From: Mikania micrantha
Taxonomy: Eukaryota; Streptophyta; Magnoliopsida; Asterales; Asteraceae
Assembly: GCA_009363875.1 (NCBI GenBank)
Contig: CM018685.1
Location: 64,336,593-64,400,592 of the forward strand
Direction: 5' to 3'
Length of the DNA stretch: 64,000 nucleotides
Shown here: one piece after another, positions 11,512 to 23,459 of the stretch
Position numbering within the stretch: the first letter of the stretch is position 1
Layout of the letters: each line of letters opens with the position of its first letter
Made by a program: the position numbers and the translations under genes
Notes under the pieces: model-generated
Told to the model about the DNA's origin: nothing
Seen by the model: only the letters and a program-made list of their open reading frames with translations
Databases searched by the model: none

Positions 11512-12402
11512 CCTATATTCTTTAAACGTTCATAACTTTTACATGCGGAATTATTTTTTGAAAAAAAATACCATAAAAACAAGCATTTTTTATCTTCAAA
11601 TTAATATAATTTTTGCTATATAAAATTTTTGTTTTTTTAGTTCATTGTGTATTTTGTACAGGTCATTGTGTCTTTTATACATGTCATTGTGTTTTTTGTA
11701 CATGTCATTGTGTCTTTTATGTTTCTACTCAATGTTGTGTTTTCATGAACAATTTAAGACATAATGATGTTCCATAATACATAATGTCAAGCAAAGATGA
11801 TACAATGACAAGTATAAATAACACAATAATCTTGAATAAAGACACAATTATCTGTAAAAAAGACACAATGACGAGTCATTGTGTCTTTTGTATAGGCATT
11901 GTGTCTTTTGTGTTTCTCCTCAATATTGTCTTTTGTATATACATTGTGTTTTTTGTACAGGTAATTGTGTATTTTGCTTAAACATTGTGTCTTTTGTACA
12001 GAATTGTGTCTTTTGTGTTTCTGCTCAATCTTGTGTTTTCCTAAACAATTTAAGACACAATGATGTTGCATAATACATAATGTTAAGCAAGGATGACACA
12101 ACGACGGGTATAAATAACACATTGATATTTAAAAAAGACACAATTACCTAGTAAAAAAGACACAATTATCTAGTAAAAAAGACACAATTATCTTTAAGAA
12201 AAATACAAAAAGATAATTATACACAAACGTTTAAAAAGACACAATGATAATAATTAGACACAATGAGCTGAAAAAATTTAATTTTTTGTAGAAATATTAT
12301 ACTCATTTTAAAGATAAAAAAATGCTTGTTTTTATGATATTTTTTTTGAAAAAATAATATCGTATGTAAAAGTTATGAATGTTTAAAAAATGTTGGGGAT
12401 AG
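11512..12402. mobile_element. Large palindromic (foldback) element with GACACAATG minisatellite core
   Basis: The outer arms (about 11512-11600 and 12310-12402) are inverted copies sharing GTTCATAACTTTTACAT and the AAAACAAGCATTTTT block. Inside, CATTGTGTCTTTTGTA-type units on one side are complemented by AAAGACACAATGA-type units on the other. About 235 bp of the interior is also repeated directly. Short ORFs here are by-products of the repeats. No transposase was found; a non-autonomous Mutator-like or foldback element is the best fit. Confidence 0.7.
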
Positions 12403-12989
12403 TGGTTATGACTAAATTACCCTTTAACAATTTTTTCCTCTAAAATTTTAAATTTTTTCTTTTAAATTTGATCTCATAATCTAATGATCAATATTTCTTC
12501 TTAGGTTTTTTAGGATAAATAGACTATTTAGTTGATCTTAATCCTATGTTTCTAATATTATCTCAAAATTTTCAAATTTGAATAAAAACTCATGCGACCG
12601 AATAAAGACATGTAGGTTTGATTTATTATTTTTTTTGAACAGCAAACGTCTGGTCACCCGGAATCACCCTTTCGTCCGAATAACAGAGCGTGATGACCTA
12701 ATCCACCTGTACAGAAGAAACCTACAACTAGGTTTGATTTATTTTAACAAATAAAGTTGAATTCACACGGACAAAAATAAAATCCGTTGGGATTTCCGAA
12801 TCTTAACCCGCGGAATTCTCGTTGTCATGATCACTCAATTTCTTCGTAAGTCATAGCACGCGAGATTTGTATCTCCCCAAATCTCCCATTCAACGGTCGT
12901 TTTGTTGAATTCAATCACTATAATTTGATCGTCTTCTTCGTGTAACGATTCATTTTTATATTCTTGTTATTTATTATTAATCAGGAGAG

Positions 12990-15720
12990 TTTTTGAAGAA
13001 CCGAACGAGAGGAGAAGTTGCCATGGGAAACAATCGACTAGAAGGTTTATAACCATCGTCACTCTCGTTTTTATCAGCTTTTTTTTTAATCGTTTTTAAT
13101 AGATTATCATGATGGTTTAACCTCGATCTTAATTATGTTTCCATTAATGCTTTTTTGTTGTTTTTCTTTTTGCGAGGTCTGATGAAGCCAATCTTAAGAA
13201 ATAGTAGAGATCGGAGCCCTAATTTCTTACTTAAAACTTGCAGATGCCGATTTTTTAAGGTTTATTGCGTCTCTGGTTCTGATAGCTTGTATTCACTTAG
13301 TGTAACAACAGTTTAATTTTGTTTTAATCACTATAATAGTATAATTTGATCGTCTTCTTCGTGTAACGATTCATTTTTATATCCCAGTTATTTATTTTTA
13401 AACAGGAGAATTATTGAAGAACCGAACGAGAGGAGAAGTTGCCATGGGAAACAATCGACTAGAACCATCGTCACTTTCGTTTTTATCAGTTTTTTTTATC
13501 TATATGAAGTTTTTAATAGATTATCATTATGGTTTAACCTCGATCTTAATTATGTTTCGATTAATGCTTTTTTTTTTGGATTTTTTTTTGCGAGGTTTGA
13601 TCAAGCCAATTTCAAGAAATAGCAGCGATCGAAGACCTAATTTCTTACTTAAAACTTGCAGATGCCGATGTTATAAGGTTTTTGCGTCTCTGGTTTTGAT
13701 TGCTTGTTTTCACTTAGTTTAACAATAGTTGATTCATAATTTTGTTTTTGATACAATCCTTCTTTGTTTGAAGCTTAAAATTGCCAAAAAAAACTTTTCT
13801 CGGGAGTTTAATCTTGATATTTTGTAGTTAAGTACAGAAATGAAGTTATTTTTGTAGTCTCTGCTAGATTGTCATGTTTATTGCAATAAATTTATTTGGT
13901 TTTCCTAATTTTTGACGAAAACTTAGTCTATGTTAGGAGGAACCTAGAAGATTGCATAACTTTGAGTTTGAAATAGAGTTAGGTTTTTCATTTTTGAAAT
14001 TAGAATGCAGACAGTGAAATGGAAGGAGTGCTATCCACTTTAAACTATTATTGATGCAGGATTCTCTCCTAATTTGAAACTTAGATGTTAAATATTTGTT
14101 TATCTTATATTGATATATGTTTATCTTTAAAGATGTTCAGGTTTAGTATTATTAAAATTAGGGTTTGTTTTGTTGTATTATTAGTTTTTGATTGAGTTTA
14201 AATGTAATAACATTCTTGGAATCTTTGGGTTTGTATTGAAGTTTTTGATTAACTAATCTTTTTTGAGACATTGAATCGCTTCCAAAACTGCATCAATTAT
14301 GTTTGCCATATTGAAATGTATGATGTTTGGAGATGTGTAATGTAATGTTGTAGTTATGCTAAAGAAGTTTGTGAAGCAATTGTGGCAGCCCAACACGATG
14401 ACAGCCAAAAACAATGAAGAAGGCACAAATGGTTTTTATGTTGTTGATGCATTCACGGTATGTTTAATATACAAATATTGAGTATTTTGAGTTTGAAGTT
14501 TGGCTTATCATGATAAATCTTGTTGCATGTGATTCGGTCTCCTCATTATGATTCATATGATGCATCATTAGTCATTACATGCACCACATGTTGACATCAC
14601 AAAATATGCATGCCATACCACACCCATTCCTAGCTAGTAATGGGGAAGTCTATTGCTAGTATGCTACTAGGTTTTGGTTCACCACTCAAGATTTTTTGGT
14701 GACAGTGATACTTTATTATGTAAGCTTCTTTAACCATGATATCATAATCTATTCAAACTTTAAAATTTACTCTCCTTGACTTTGAATAAAATGATTTTGA
14801 CCAACTTATCATCATGTCATATCTTAATAAGAGTTTTTGACATAGACTTTCGTTACCATATGCATTAGCCTCACGTAAACATCATGTCCCTTGTCTTTGA
14901 GCAGCAAACTTGCTACGAGACAATAGGTAGAGAATGGTATACTCTCACAACTCTTTCTGACTACTTTTAAGAAAGCATTGATTAACTCTAGCTTCTAAAT
15001 CTTCTTAAGTGTGTATTATTTTGTAATGTAATGGCTGATCTGGGTTGTAACTTTTTTTTTTTTTAATTTTGAACTATAGTTCCAAATGTAACATGTTCGA
15101 CATTTTGCTTGATTTAGCAGTGAAGTGTTGTCTTGTGTATTACTATTCATGATAGTACATCTCAGACTCAAAGATCCCAAGATGTTAACATGATCACTAT
15201 TGTATTACCCTATCCTTTCTTTTTACAAGAACACACGGTTATGCAACAATTTTCTTCAGGTACGTTGTAAACGTAGAGGTGCTTAATTTGCTAGATTTAA
15301 GAATATTTTGCATCTTCTGTTTTCACTACTGATTTGTGAGAATAGCTGCAACTTGTGTGCAAAACAACCATGCTTTTGTTTTGTTAATGTGATACTGTGA
15401 TATGACTCGAGTATATAACTTCTGGCCATATGAACACATAATCATATTTTGTCTGGTTATATGAATTCTGCTTCCCTGTTAAATTGTGGTGATGTAAAGA
15501 GATTAAGACAGCTTTTAGAAATTTCGAACATGATATATACAATATGGTTTTTCATTTTTTAGACGGTTAATTTATTCTCAATGTGCATGTTCTTTTTCTA
15601 AATGTTGTCATTTTCTTTTCTGTGTTGTTTGTTAATAGGATGCAATGGAAAAGGCAATTTAAAACAAAGTTGCTAAAGTTGTTGTTCCTGTCATAGATGC
15701 CATGTTTCAAGGCTTATGGT
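12990..15720 (+). pseudogene. Decayed multi-exon gene fragment in unit A (unrecognised)
   Basis: An exon-like start, ATG GGA AAC AAT CGA CTA GAA (M-G-N-N-R-L-E), occurs at about 13023 and again at 13444 in a local duplicate (12900-13310 repeated at 13320-13735). Downstream islands look like exons between AG and GT: 14357-14459 (Y-A-K-E-V-C-E-A-I, then TGA) and 15640-15712 (D-A-M-E-K-A-I, TAA, then V-A-K-V-V-V-P-V-I-D-A-M-F). In-frame stops in both islands show it cannot make a full protein. I do not recognise the family. Confidence 0.5.
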
Positions 15721-16599
15721 TTGCGATTGAAATATCTTTCTTTATTCATCAACCACATATAACGCTGATCTTTTCTGTTAGTAATCAGTGAATTTGGTTA
15801 AAAAATTGTTCCACCAATGAAGAGGTTAAACTTTAAAGATGCTTTTGGAACTCTTTGGTCATCAAGATCAAAATGTTTGGACTTCATCTAAATGGTGAAC
15901 ACTTGAGCTTTGTCTTTAGATTGTTGTCAAGTCCTTACTATTTGAGAAAATGAGGGATATAATAGTATGGTGATCCTTTATGATTGCTTCTGCTTCTTTT
16001 TGTTTGTTTCACAAGAATCTAATATATGTTTTTTTTTCTTTTTCTTTTTAAAAGAAGAATAAAAAAAAGAATCGGATGCGGAGCATGTCATGGGGAAGCC
16101 TATTCAGAAATTAAGGTTTTTGACTTCTTAAGATGTCTTACTCTTAAGCTTATTCATTTTTATCATTTGTTGCCTGGTTATTCTTTTTCTATTACCCTCA
16201 CCCACTGGTCCGCCCGCCCACCCACATGGGATTTCGGCCTACTGCTTATAAGAATCGTTTTCCTGTTTTGTTGATAAAATGCTAGTTCGGTTCATTGGAG
16301 AAGTATATGCCAATATGTGTAAATAGTCAGTGGTCTTGAACTTAACATAGTATATAATATCAAGGTACTTGATTTTATATGACGGCACATTAGTATAAGT
16401 ATGCATATATTTTTAAACTGAGTTGTGTGTAGATGGACTTTAAAATGGTGTAAGAAATAAGTAATAGAAATTTTTGAAAAAAATTAAGATTTAGTTCCTA
16501 TTATATGTTTTAAAGGGCTTTAGTGGTAAAATCACAATTACTAGGATTAAATTAGGTGGATAATATATTAGGAACATACAGATCCAAGGCAATTTTTAT

Positions 16600-19210
16600 G
16601 GAAATGAGTATATCAGTTCATCCATTTTCTAACTAAAGGTCTTTGGAATGTATTTCAGGATACTAAAAAAAAAATTATCATGAATAACTATTAAATTCTC
16701 TTAGAGCAAAAGGAATAGTCAATTCATTTGAAAAATGAAATCTGATTCACTAATTGATGAAACTGGATTTTGAGATTTTGTAAAAGGGAATTTAAAATTC
16801 CTCTTAAATGAAACTAATACTCTTTAAATTCTTCAAAAGAAAATAAGGTAAAATTGTTTCCAAAATATATATGTTTGTTACTCTACAAGGAAAGAATAAC
16901 AAATAGATGCAGTTTGTCAATGGCCTTTACCAACCATTGCTCTTAACATTATAAAAAGTTGCAAGTGTGCTGTAGGGAAGAAACTGGAAGCATTGTGTTT
17001 ATCGCAATCAAAAAGGTATTCTCTTTTGGTCACCCATGTGTTTAGACAATACTAGCACACATCGCAACTTGTGGACTTTTTAACGGGTCAGGATGTGTTT
17101 GAACCCATGAGAGGAAATTTGTTAAAGGAATCTAGTGCACTTGTTACAATTGCCCCCACACATGGATGTCAAAAGAGAATACTTTTTTAGCTTGGAGAAG
17201 ATAGTTGATAGATCTGTAATTCTTGCCATTTCAATCTTTTGACAACCTTTACTGTTTGAGACATCTTTGGTGGATGGGAGGCCCTTCACCAGGTAATGTA
17301 AAAGATGTAAGTATCTAGGATATATTTTCATGGTTTGCTCTAATTAAGAGAAGCTAATCAATATTTAAAGTGGTGCATCTCCCTTGCTACCGTTAAGCAA
17401 TGCTAATAATGCGTTTAGATATCAATCATTTAATTGTACATATTTTTCCATAAATGTTGGTCTTGATTGACCGTAATTTAACTAATTATCTATTGTAATG
17501 AAAATAATAAATATTGTGACATTCTTCCTCGAATCATATACAGTAAAAAGTTGACATATTAGGTAGGGTTCATTAACTAGCATGAATGCCATTGTCTTTG
17601 TTTATGGTTAGCAAGGTCCATGAATGGAATTTGTAGTTTTTTTTTTATGCTAACATAATAGTATATATAGCAAGTTTGCTTTATACAAATTTATGAATCA
17701 TTTTTATGAAGGTGTGAAATGCAGTCGCTTAAAGATCCATCTTTGAGGGGCCAACTGGCACGTGCCTTGCAACAGTTAAGCACACTAATAATGCTTGTAC
17801 ATATTAATCATTCAATTGCGCATATTTTCCATGTATGGTGGTCTTGTTTGACTGCAGAAAATTATAATCATAAATTTACAGCCTCAGCAACAGGAAATCT
17901 TCCTCACCGTAAAAAGGTGTGAAGCTTTGAATTGAAGATCTATGAGGTAAGGTTCATGAACTAATGTCTATATGAATGTCATTGTTTTCGTTTACTGTTA
18001 GCTAGGCCCATTGACGGATGGGATGTGTAGCAATTTTGCTTTATCTTAGCCTAATATATATTGCAATTATGTTAATTTATACTAGTTTTATGAGTAATTT
18101 ATGTAAAAGGTAAATATCCAACATATTTATGTAATGAACGGGTATGAGATTGATAAAAAGATTCATGGGTTCAGTTACATGCATGATATTAGCCATTAAT
18201 TAGGTAATACCTAACCTGATTACCTGAAACATCATACATTATAAAAATTTTAATTTTACCTTAATCTTTGTCTAGGATTGCTTTGTTCTAAAAGCTTCAT
18301 TATGTGAAATTATCTTTTTGTTTTTATACCATCCATAATGATGTTTACATGTTTTATAAATTTTAAACATTGTATGGTGATGTTATGCGTGTAATTTGCC
18401 GCATTTTAGTTTATTAAAGCTTAAAATCATGTTTAAATTAATATGATAAGAATAAATGTGTCTGTGTTACATTGCAAATACTAAAGGGACTTAGATTGTA
18501 ATAGTTGAATGGTAAGAGGTTATAACTGTGTGTTGTAACAAACGTTTTTATAAGCAATGAACTGATGTACTGAATGAAGGACCGATGAATTGATTTGGGA
18601 ATTTCCCTTCTTTTCTTAGTGTTCTCTGTTTTTTTATTGATCTTATATGCTTGATGTTCCAAAATGGTACTAGAGATTTCGTCAGTCTTCACCGTGGGTT
18701 AGGGAAACAAAAGGGTTTTATTATAGCAACAAATAGAAGCAGTGATCAAAAAACACCAATGATTCATCACAACGATGAGAAATCAGAAAATAGCCGATAA
18801 GGAACATCAGAATTTCATTTTAAGCAACAATGCCAACAAATCAGAGAAACATACAATAGAAGTAGCAAGAATCATAAACAATTTGGAAGCAGTGATCGTA
18901 GGGAATTCACAACAATTACAGATCAAGTAACAGACGATTACCATGGATTCTGCTACGGACAAGATTATGACACTGATCCAAGAAGGTACATTTAAATAGC
19001 AATGTGGCAAATTCAGTTTTTTTGTTCTGTTTATCAATGGAAAGTATATATACCTTTTCATTGATGGATTAAACCCAAAAATTGGTGATGATTTTATACA
19101 ATGGCATCAATATAGTCTTCACACATTGAAAGATATGATTTCTTTAGCCTTGAAATTGGATGCCAATGAATTAGAAGATTCGTATTCTCCAAAAGTCCAA
19201 TTTTTTCGCT
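16600..19210. other. Gene-poor stretch specific to unit A, with an internal diverged repeat
   Basis: 17350-17660 and 17740-18060 are diverged direct repeats; both have a TTAAGCA...CTAATAATGC block, a CAATCATTyAATTG block and a TGGTCTTG(A/T)TTGAC block. A short frame at 17719-17922 begins with a basic L-K-D-P-S-L-R-G-Q-L-A-R stretch that may be a gene fragment, but I cannot name it. Nothing else is supported. Confidence 0.45.
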
Positions 19211-19216
19211 ATACAT

Positions 19217-19765
19217 AAACATTCATACAAAGACGCCATCAAAAACCACTAATAAAAAAACACAAGAAAATTAGGTTGAAACAAATGTAAATATGAGGAA
19301 ACATACCTTCCAAAATCGAAGCAACCTTCAAACACTTTGTCGAGTAACATCCAGATGGAGAGGCCTATGTAAAAATGTGACTCCCAAAAGAAAAAGAAAG
19401 AGGCAGCCGCACAGACATCGTCATGGATAGAAGAGGATGCATCCATGGAAGACAACCATCAACCCTAGCAACCTACAATGTAGGTTGTATCCTTGTATCC
19501 ATGACGATGTAGGTTGCTAGGATTGGTGGTTGTCTTCCATACATGCATCCTTGTATCCATGACGATGTCTGTGCGGCAACCTCTTTCTTTTCTGTTGGGA
19601 GTCACCATTTTACATTGGCCTCTCCCTCTGGTTGGTGCTCAACAAAGTGTTTGAAGGTTGCTGCGATTTTGGAAGGTATGTTTCCTCAGATTTACGTTTG
19701 TTTCAAGCTAATTTTCTTGTGTTTTCTTATTAGCGGTTTTTGATGGCGTATTTGTGTGAATGTTT
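19217..19765. repeat. Near-perfect inverted repeat, about 260-bp arms
   Basis: The left arm 19217-19476 is the reverse complement of 19509-19765 with few mismatches; the loop is about 32 bp. A partial third copy in direct orientation to the right arm lies at 19812-19935. A transcript across it would form a long hairpin. Small ORFs here mirror one another on opposite strands and are not independent genes. Confidence 0.9.
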
Positions 19766-20248
19766 ATGATCTCAATTTCTCCAATCCATTTTATCCAACC
19801 TCCTTTCTGCATATCGGCCTCTCCATCTGGTTGTGTTTGGCAAAGTGTTTGCGGGTTGCCTCGGTTTTGGATGGTATGTTTCTTCAGACACACGTTTGAA
19901 TTGGTCTTCATCTGTGTTTGGTTCCTGATTACTAAAGGTTGGTGTGTTTTTGTTGTTAGTGTTAATAAGAGTTTAGTGAGGCATATTATGACCTTACACA
20001 GTTTCTCTTATGCTTTATGTAGGATCACATGGTATTTTATGAAACAATTAAGATGAAAGGTTTATGAAGTGCTATGCCCTGATGGTAAACAATCCTGCAT
20101 CAAGCTATGTTGTTTCAAGATCTTTAAAAAGGGAAATCTGAGAAGACCATGTTTCAGGTAATAAGATGGTGGTAGGTAAGTGAATTGTTGGACCAAATGG
20201 GTAATTATTCAAAAATTAATACCAGATATAAAATCTGCACAAGAGCCA

Positions 20249-20535
20249 TATAGGAAGCCAACAACATAAACTCTTCACAATTGATTGTTAAGATCAAAAC
20301 TAGTATGCAAATAATAGAAGAACATACATGCATTCGGATAATCAAATGTCTGTACATGAGCAGCTATTTATAGCCCTTAAAACGGTTATGATGGCGGTTA
20401 TAAGACAGTTATTTTGGCGCCATTAACCACCTTTTAACTAACTAATTCGTTAAACCCATAATAACCTTCTAGATGTGACTTGATTACATATTAACTTAAA
20501 TGACCCGTTTAAGATGTAAACTTATATTTCTAACA
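20249..20535 (-). repeat. 3' LTR of ARID-carrying element
   Basis: It is 287 bp and pairs with 22030-22316. On the minus strand it starts TGTTAGAAATATAAG after AGGGGAGAT. Confidence 0.9.
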
Positions 20536-20670
20536 ATCTCCCCTCTAAGTTTAACATCCTAAACGTTATGATGATTCTTCACATAGCTAGTCCGCATCCG
20601 GGTGGCCAATCTCGAATTGCTTGAACCTTCCTTTTTTTTTTGTATGGCAGGTCACTTTCTTCCCTTTGCC

Positions 20671-21351
20671 TCACTTTCCCTTTATGTTGCCCTTTAAACT
20701 TCCTTCTCCTGCGTCAAAGGTATATGTGCCATGCTGTTTTTTCCTTTCTTTCACATTTTTGTAGAACCATTCCATTAGATCAAGATACTCGTTATAAATA
20801 AACATAAGCTTATAACCTTTCCTTGAGTCCAAACCCATATCGGCTGCTAAAAGAACCCAAAAGTTATTGTCATTCACCTTTTCTTTTCCTCCATTGATGT
20901 GCACACTTAAGTACAGATCATATAAGTTTATGGTTTGATTGTCAATTGTAGGAGGCCATAAACTTTGTTGTTTAACCACACACTTAACAAACCATTTTAC
21001 CATGTCTTCAAATTTCTTTCTTAAAGTCCATTTGTTCAAACGGTTAATGTCGATGGAAACAAGAAGATCCAAGAAAATCTCCATTTCTTCTAATGTTGTA
21101 ATCCTTCCGATTTCGAGAGTTTGTTCCATTTCCTTTCCTTTACCTTTCTCCTTCTTGATTTGTTCTTGTTGATCCTTGATCTCCATTTGTTCGAAGTGGT
21201 CCCACATGACCGAGATATTATCCAAATGATCAGCATCATTCCATTTGATGTTGGATTTTCTTTCTTCGGTCACATACTCTTCCGAGGCCTTTGCATCTTC
21301 TTTTACTTCGTGTTCAACGCAAACCATATATGGTTTTGTGATGACACACAT
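20671..21351 (-). CDS. ARID DNA-binding domain protein encoded within LTR element
   Basis: A 226-residue frame. Residues 1-90 are charged and Lys/Glu-rich with a helical K-K-E-K-G-K-G-K segment near 66-73. Residues about 112-200 fit an ARID fold: a hydrophobic helix, P-P-T-I-D-N-Q-T-I-N-L-Y-D-L-Y (133-147), H-I-N-G-G-K-E-K-V (151-159), a W at 165, D-M-G-L, then G-Y-K-L and Y-N-E-Y-L. ARID proteins bind DNA, usually AT-rich, in chromatin regulation. Here the gene lies between LTRs with no pol, so it is either host sequence captured by a retroelement or a domain domesticated by the element. The Met at 21351 is only the first in this frame; the frame may continue upstream from the broken region at 21352-21870. 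Confidence 0.7.
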   Translation of the reverse strand: MCVITKPYMVCVEHEVKEDAKASEEYVTEERKSNIKWNDADHLDNISVMWDHFEQMEIKDQQEQIKKEKGKGKEMEQTLEIGRITTLEEMEIFLDLLVSIDINRLNKWTLRKKFEDMVKWFVKCVVKQQSLWPPTIDNQTINLYDLYLSVHINGGKEKVNDNNFWVLLAADMGLDSRKGYKLMFIYNEYLDLMEWFYKNVKERKKQHGTYTFDAGEGSLKGNIKGK

Positions 21352-21870
21352 CTCCCCTTCGAATGTAACCTCAAATCCTTGGTTATCAATGTTTTCAAAC
21401 TTAAGACATTCCTTCCTAATCTCGGTTGATAGTAAACGGAATTCAAAGAATGAGTAGTCACATTGGAACTAATCTCAATTGATCCTTTACCCCGAAAATA
21501 GGAATTTCTTTGGTTTTTTTGTTAAAAGCTTATATTCCGAATGATGGTTTAATGGTTTTGAACAAATTTTTATTTCCACAAGCGTGCCAATTTTGTTCAA
21601 GACCAACAAACCAAGTAAATTTCCATCCTTTTCCCTCTGTTCCCGAGACCATAAACTCGGACCTAAGTGCACGATTTTCGCAAAACCTTTTGTCTTACCC
21701 GGTTGAACACAGTATGTGCATGAGTGATACTTGAATGATCTTCTCCCGTTTCTCTTGTTGATATGATTTCTGAATTTCTTCGCGGCTTCAGTCCCAGTTT
21801 TCTTACCCCTTTCTTGTTGATATGATCTTCTCCTGTTTCTCGATCTGAATTTTCTCTAATGCGATGCATA
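21352..21870 (-). pseudogene. Broken upstream coding remnant of the ARID element
   Basis: Minus-strand frames change at least twice. One gives L-F-S-G-K-G-S-I-E-I followed by a short tail with N-V-L-S-L-K, resembling the protease/GAG-pre-integrase border of copia-type proteins. A nearer-5' frame holds imperfect repeats with E-T-G-E-D-H and R-K-L-G-L-K-P-R. Frameshifts and stops separate these from the ARID ORF. The copia assignment is tentative. Confidence 0.45.
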
Positions 21871-22029
21871 AACTCTCCATACTTGAATCCTTATGATCCC
21901 TCTCATCATCTTCTGACAATCCCCTCTGATCTCACTGATTCAGATTGTCTTTCGGATTCTTTGTAGTATTGCTTATGCCATCCATGTTCCTCGTCTGTTT
22001 CTTATTGAATAACCGGCTATGATGCCACT

Positions 22030-22316
22030 TATAGGAAGCCAATGACAGAAACTCTTCACAATTGATTGTTAATATCAAAACTAGTATGCAAATAATAAAA
22101 GTACATACATGCATTCGGATAATCAAATGTCCGTACATGAGCAGGTATTTATAGCCCTTGAAACGATTATGATGGCGGTTATAAGACAATTATTTTGGCG
22201 CCATTAACCACCTTTTAACTAACTAATTCGTTAAACCCATAATAACCTTCTAGACTTGACTCGATTACATATTAACTTAAATGACCCGTTTAGGATGTAA
22301 ACTTATATTTCTTACA
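22030..22316 (-). repeat. 5' LTR of ARID-carrying element
   Basis: The 287-bp partner of 20249-20535. Its inner edge abuts the tRNA-Met-like primer site read on the minus strand. Confidence 0.9.
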
Positions 22317-22846
22317 AGCCATCCGTATAAATTTATACTCAGGTTTCAAATTTAAATGCTCAGTAATATCAATAGGTCACAAAGGAGTAAATTCTAGATT
22401 AACGTGATTTAGATTTTAATAATCACTTTTTATTGTTTCGATTAATATATGTTGCCTCTGATTGTCTTATAGAGTCAGATAATTAATTTTGAACGATCGA
22501 GCTTCATACCAGCTGCTACAAAATTGGTCATATAAGGATAAAATTAGTTTTTTGGTGAAGTTTGTGCACCTACATGTGGAGAGATCCGTAGGCTGGGTGA
22601 ATTCTTAGTTTTAAATTCATATAATTTATAACTTTCACCTTACTGTTATTAAGAGGACAAGCAAACTTTGGGTTGGATTGGTTATGAATGAAATTGAAAA
22701 ATATAGTTTAGTTGGGTTATATACTTGTATGTATAAGGGTGTCTTAGTTTAGTTATAATAACCGCACTCCCAAAACATTAAGGTTTTGGTAAATTTATAA
22801 ATAAAGTGTTATAAATAAAGGTTTATGAAATACATAGTGTTATGCG

Positions 22847-23171
22847 GAGTTTTTTTCCAAAAGGGCGTTGGTAGGAAAAATTATTTAACAAAATGGGTGA
22901 TTTGAAAAATATTTAACAAAATGAGTGTTTTTCACTTATTTCTTTATTTATAACTAATTTATTATACCATAATACCATTTTCCTATTTTTTTAATCAATT
23001 CACTTTAGTCTCTTTAGTTTTTCTATTTTGTTTGAATCAAAAAAATTATAATAAACTAGTTAAAAATAAAGAAATAAGTGAAAAACACCTATTTTAGTGA
23101 ATATTTTTCAAATCATCAATTTTGGTAAATAATTTTTACACCGATACCTATTTTTTTTTTAGAAAAAACTC
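22847..23171. mobile_element. Mutator-type foldback MITE between units A and B
   Basis: It starts GAGTTTTTT and ends AAAAAACTC. The arms carry inverted copies of a GTGTTTTTCACTTATTTC block over roughly 120 bp each. GTGTTATGCG flanks both sides (22837-22846 and 23172-23181), a 9-10-bp duplication as expected for Mutator-like elements. There is no coding capacity. Confidence 0.85.
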
Positions 23172-23459
23172 GTGTTATGCGACTCGATAAAGACACGCAG
23201 GTTTAGTTTGTATTAAAAAATAAAGTTGAATTCACACGGACAAAAATAAAATACATTGGGATTTCCGAATTTAAACCCGCGGAATTCTCGTTGTCATAAT
23301 CACTCAATGTCTTCGTAAATCGTCGCACGCGAGATTCGTATCTCCCCAAATCTCTCGTTCAACGGTCGTTTTGTTGAATTCAATCACTATAATTTGATCG
23401 TCTTCTTCGTCTAAGGATTCATTTTTATATTATTGTTATTTAACTTTAAACAGGAGAGT

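Larger units (their letters stand above)
20249..22316 (-). mobile_element. Compact LTR retrotransposon carrying an ARID-domain ORF
   Basis: Two 287-bp LTRs (20249-20535 and 22030-22316) flank a 1494-bp interior. On the minus strand the LTR begins TGTAAGAAATATAAG or TGTTAGAAATATAAG. Next to the 5' LTR (at the right) is a primer site resembling tRNA-Met (TGGCATCATAGCCGG), and next to the 3' LTR is a GGGGAGA polypurine tract. A perfect 5-bp target duplication AGCCA lies at 20244-20248 and 22317-22321. There is no RT or integrase, so it is non-autonomous. The LTRs are visibly more diverged than those of the first element, so it is older. Confidence 0.9.
12590..22846. repeat. Segmental duplication unit A
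   Basis: It starts at ATGCGACCGAATAAAGACA, matching the start of unit B near 23179. Homology is collinear for 12590-15310 with 23172-25441, for 16147-16590 with 30280-30690, and for 22455-22846 with 30700-31115. Unit B lacks the segment matching 16600-22455 and about 0.8 kb around its retroelement insertion. The final GTGTTATGCG of A lies directly before unit B once the MITE at 22847-23171 is removed, so the arrangement is tandem. Confidence 0.85.

Noticed and set aside
16026..16274. 82-codon ORF in unit A
   Set aside because: Begins in a poly-T tract and shows no domain; the unit B counterpart is interrupted differently, so no conserved frame.
18438..19061. Two minus-strand ORFs of 84 codons
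   Set aside because: Composition is typical of AT-rich non-coding DNA, with no motifs or splice structure.
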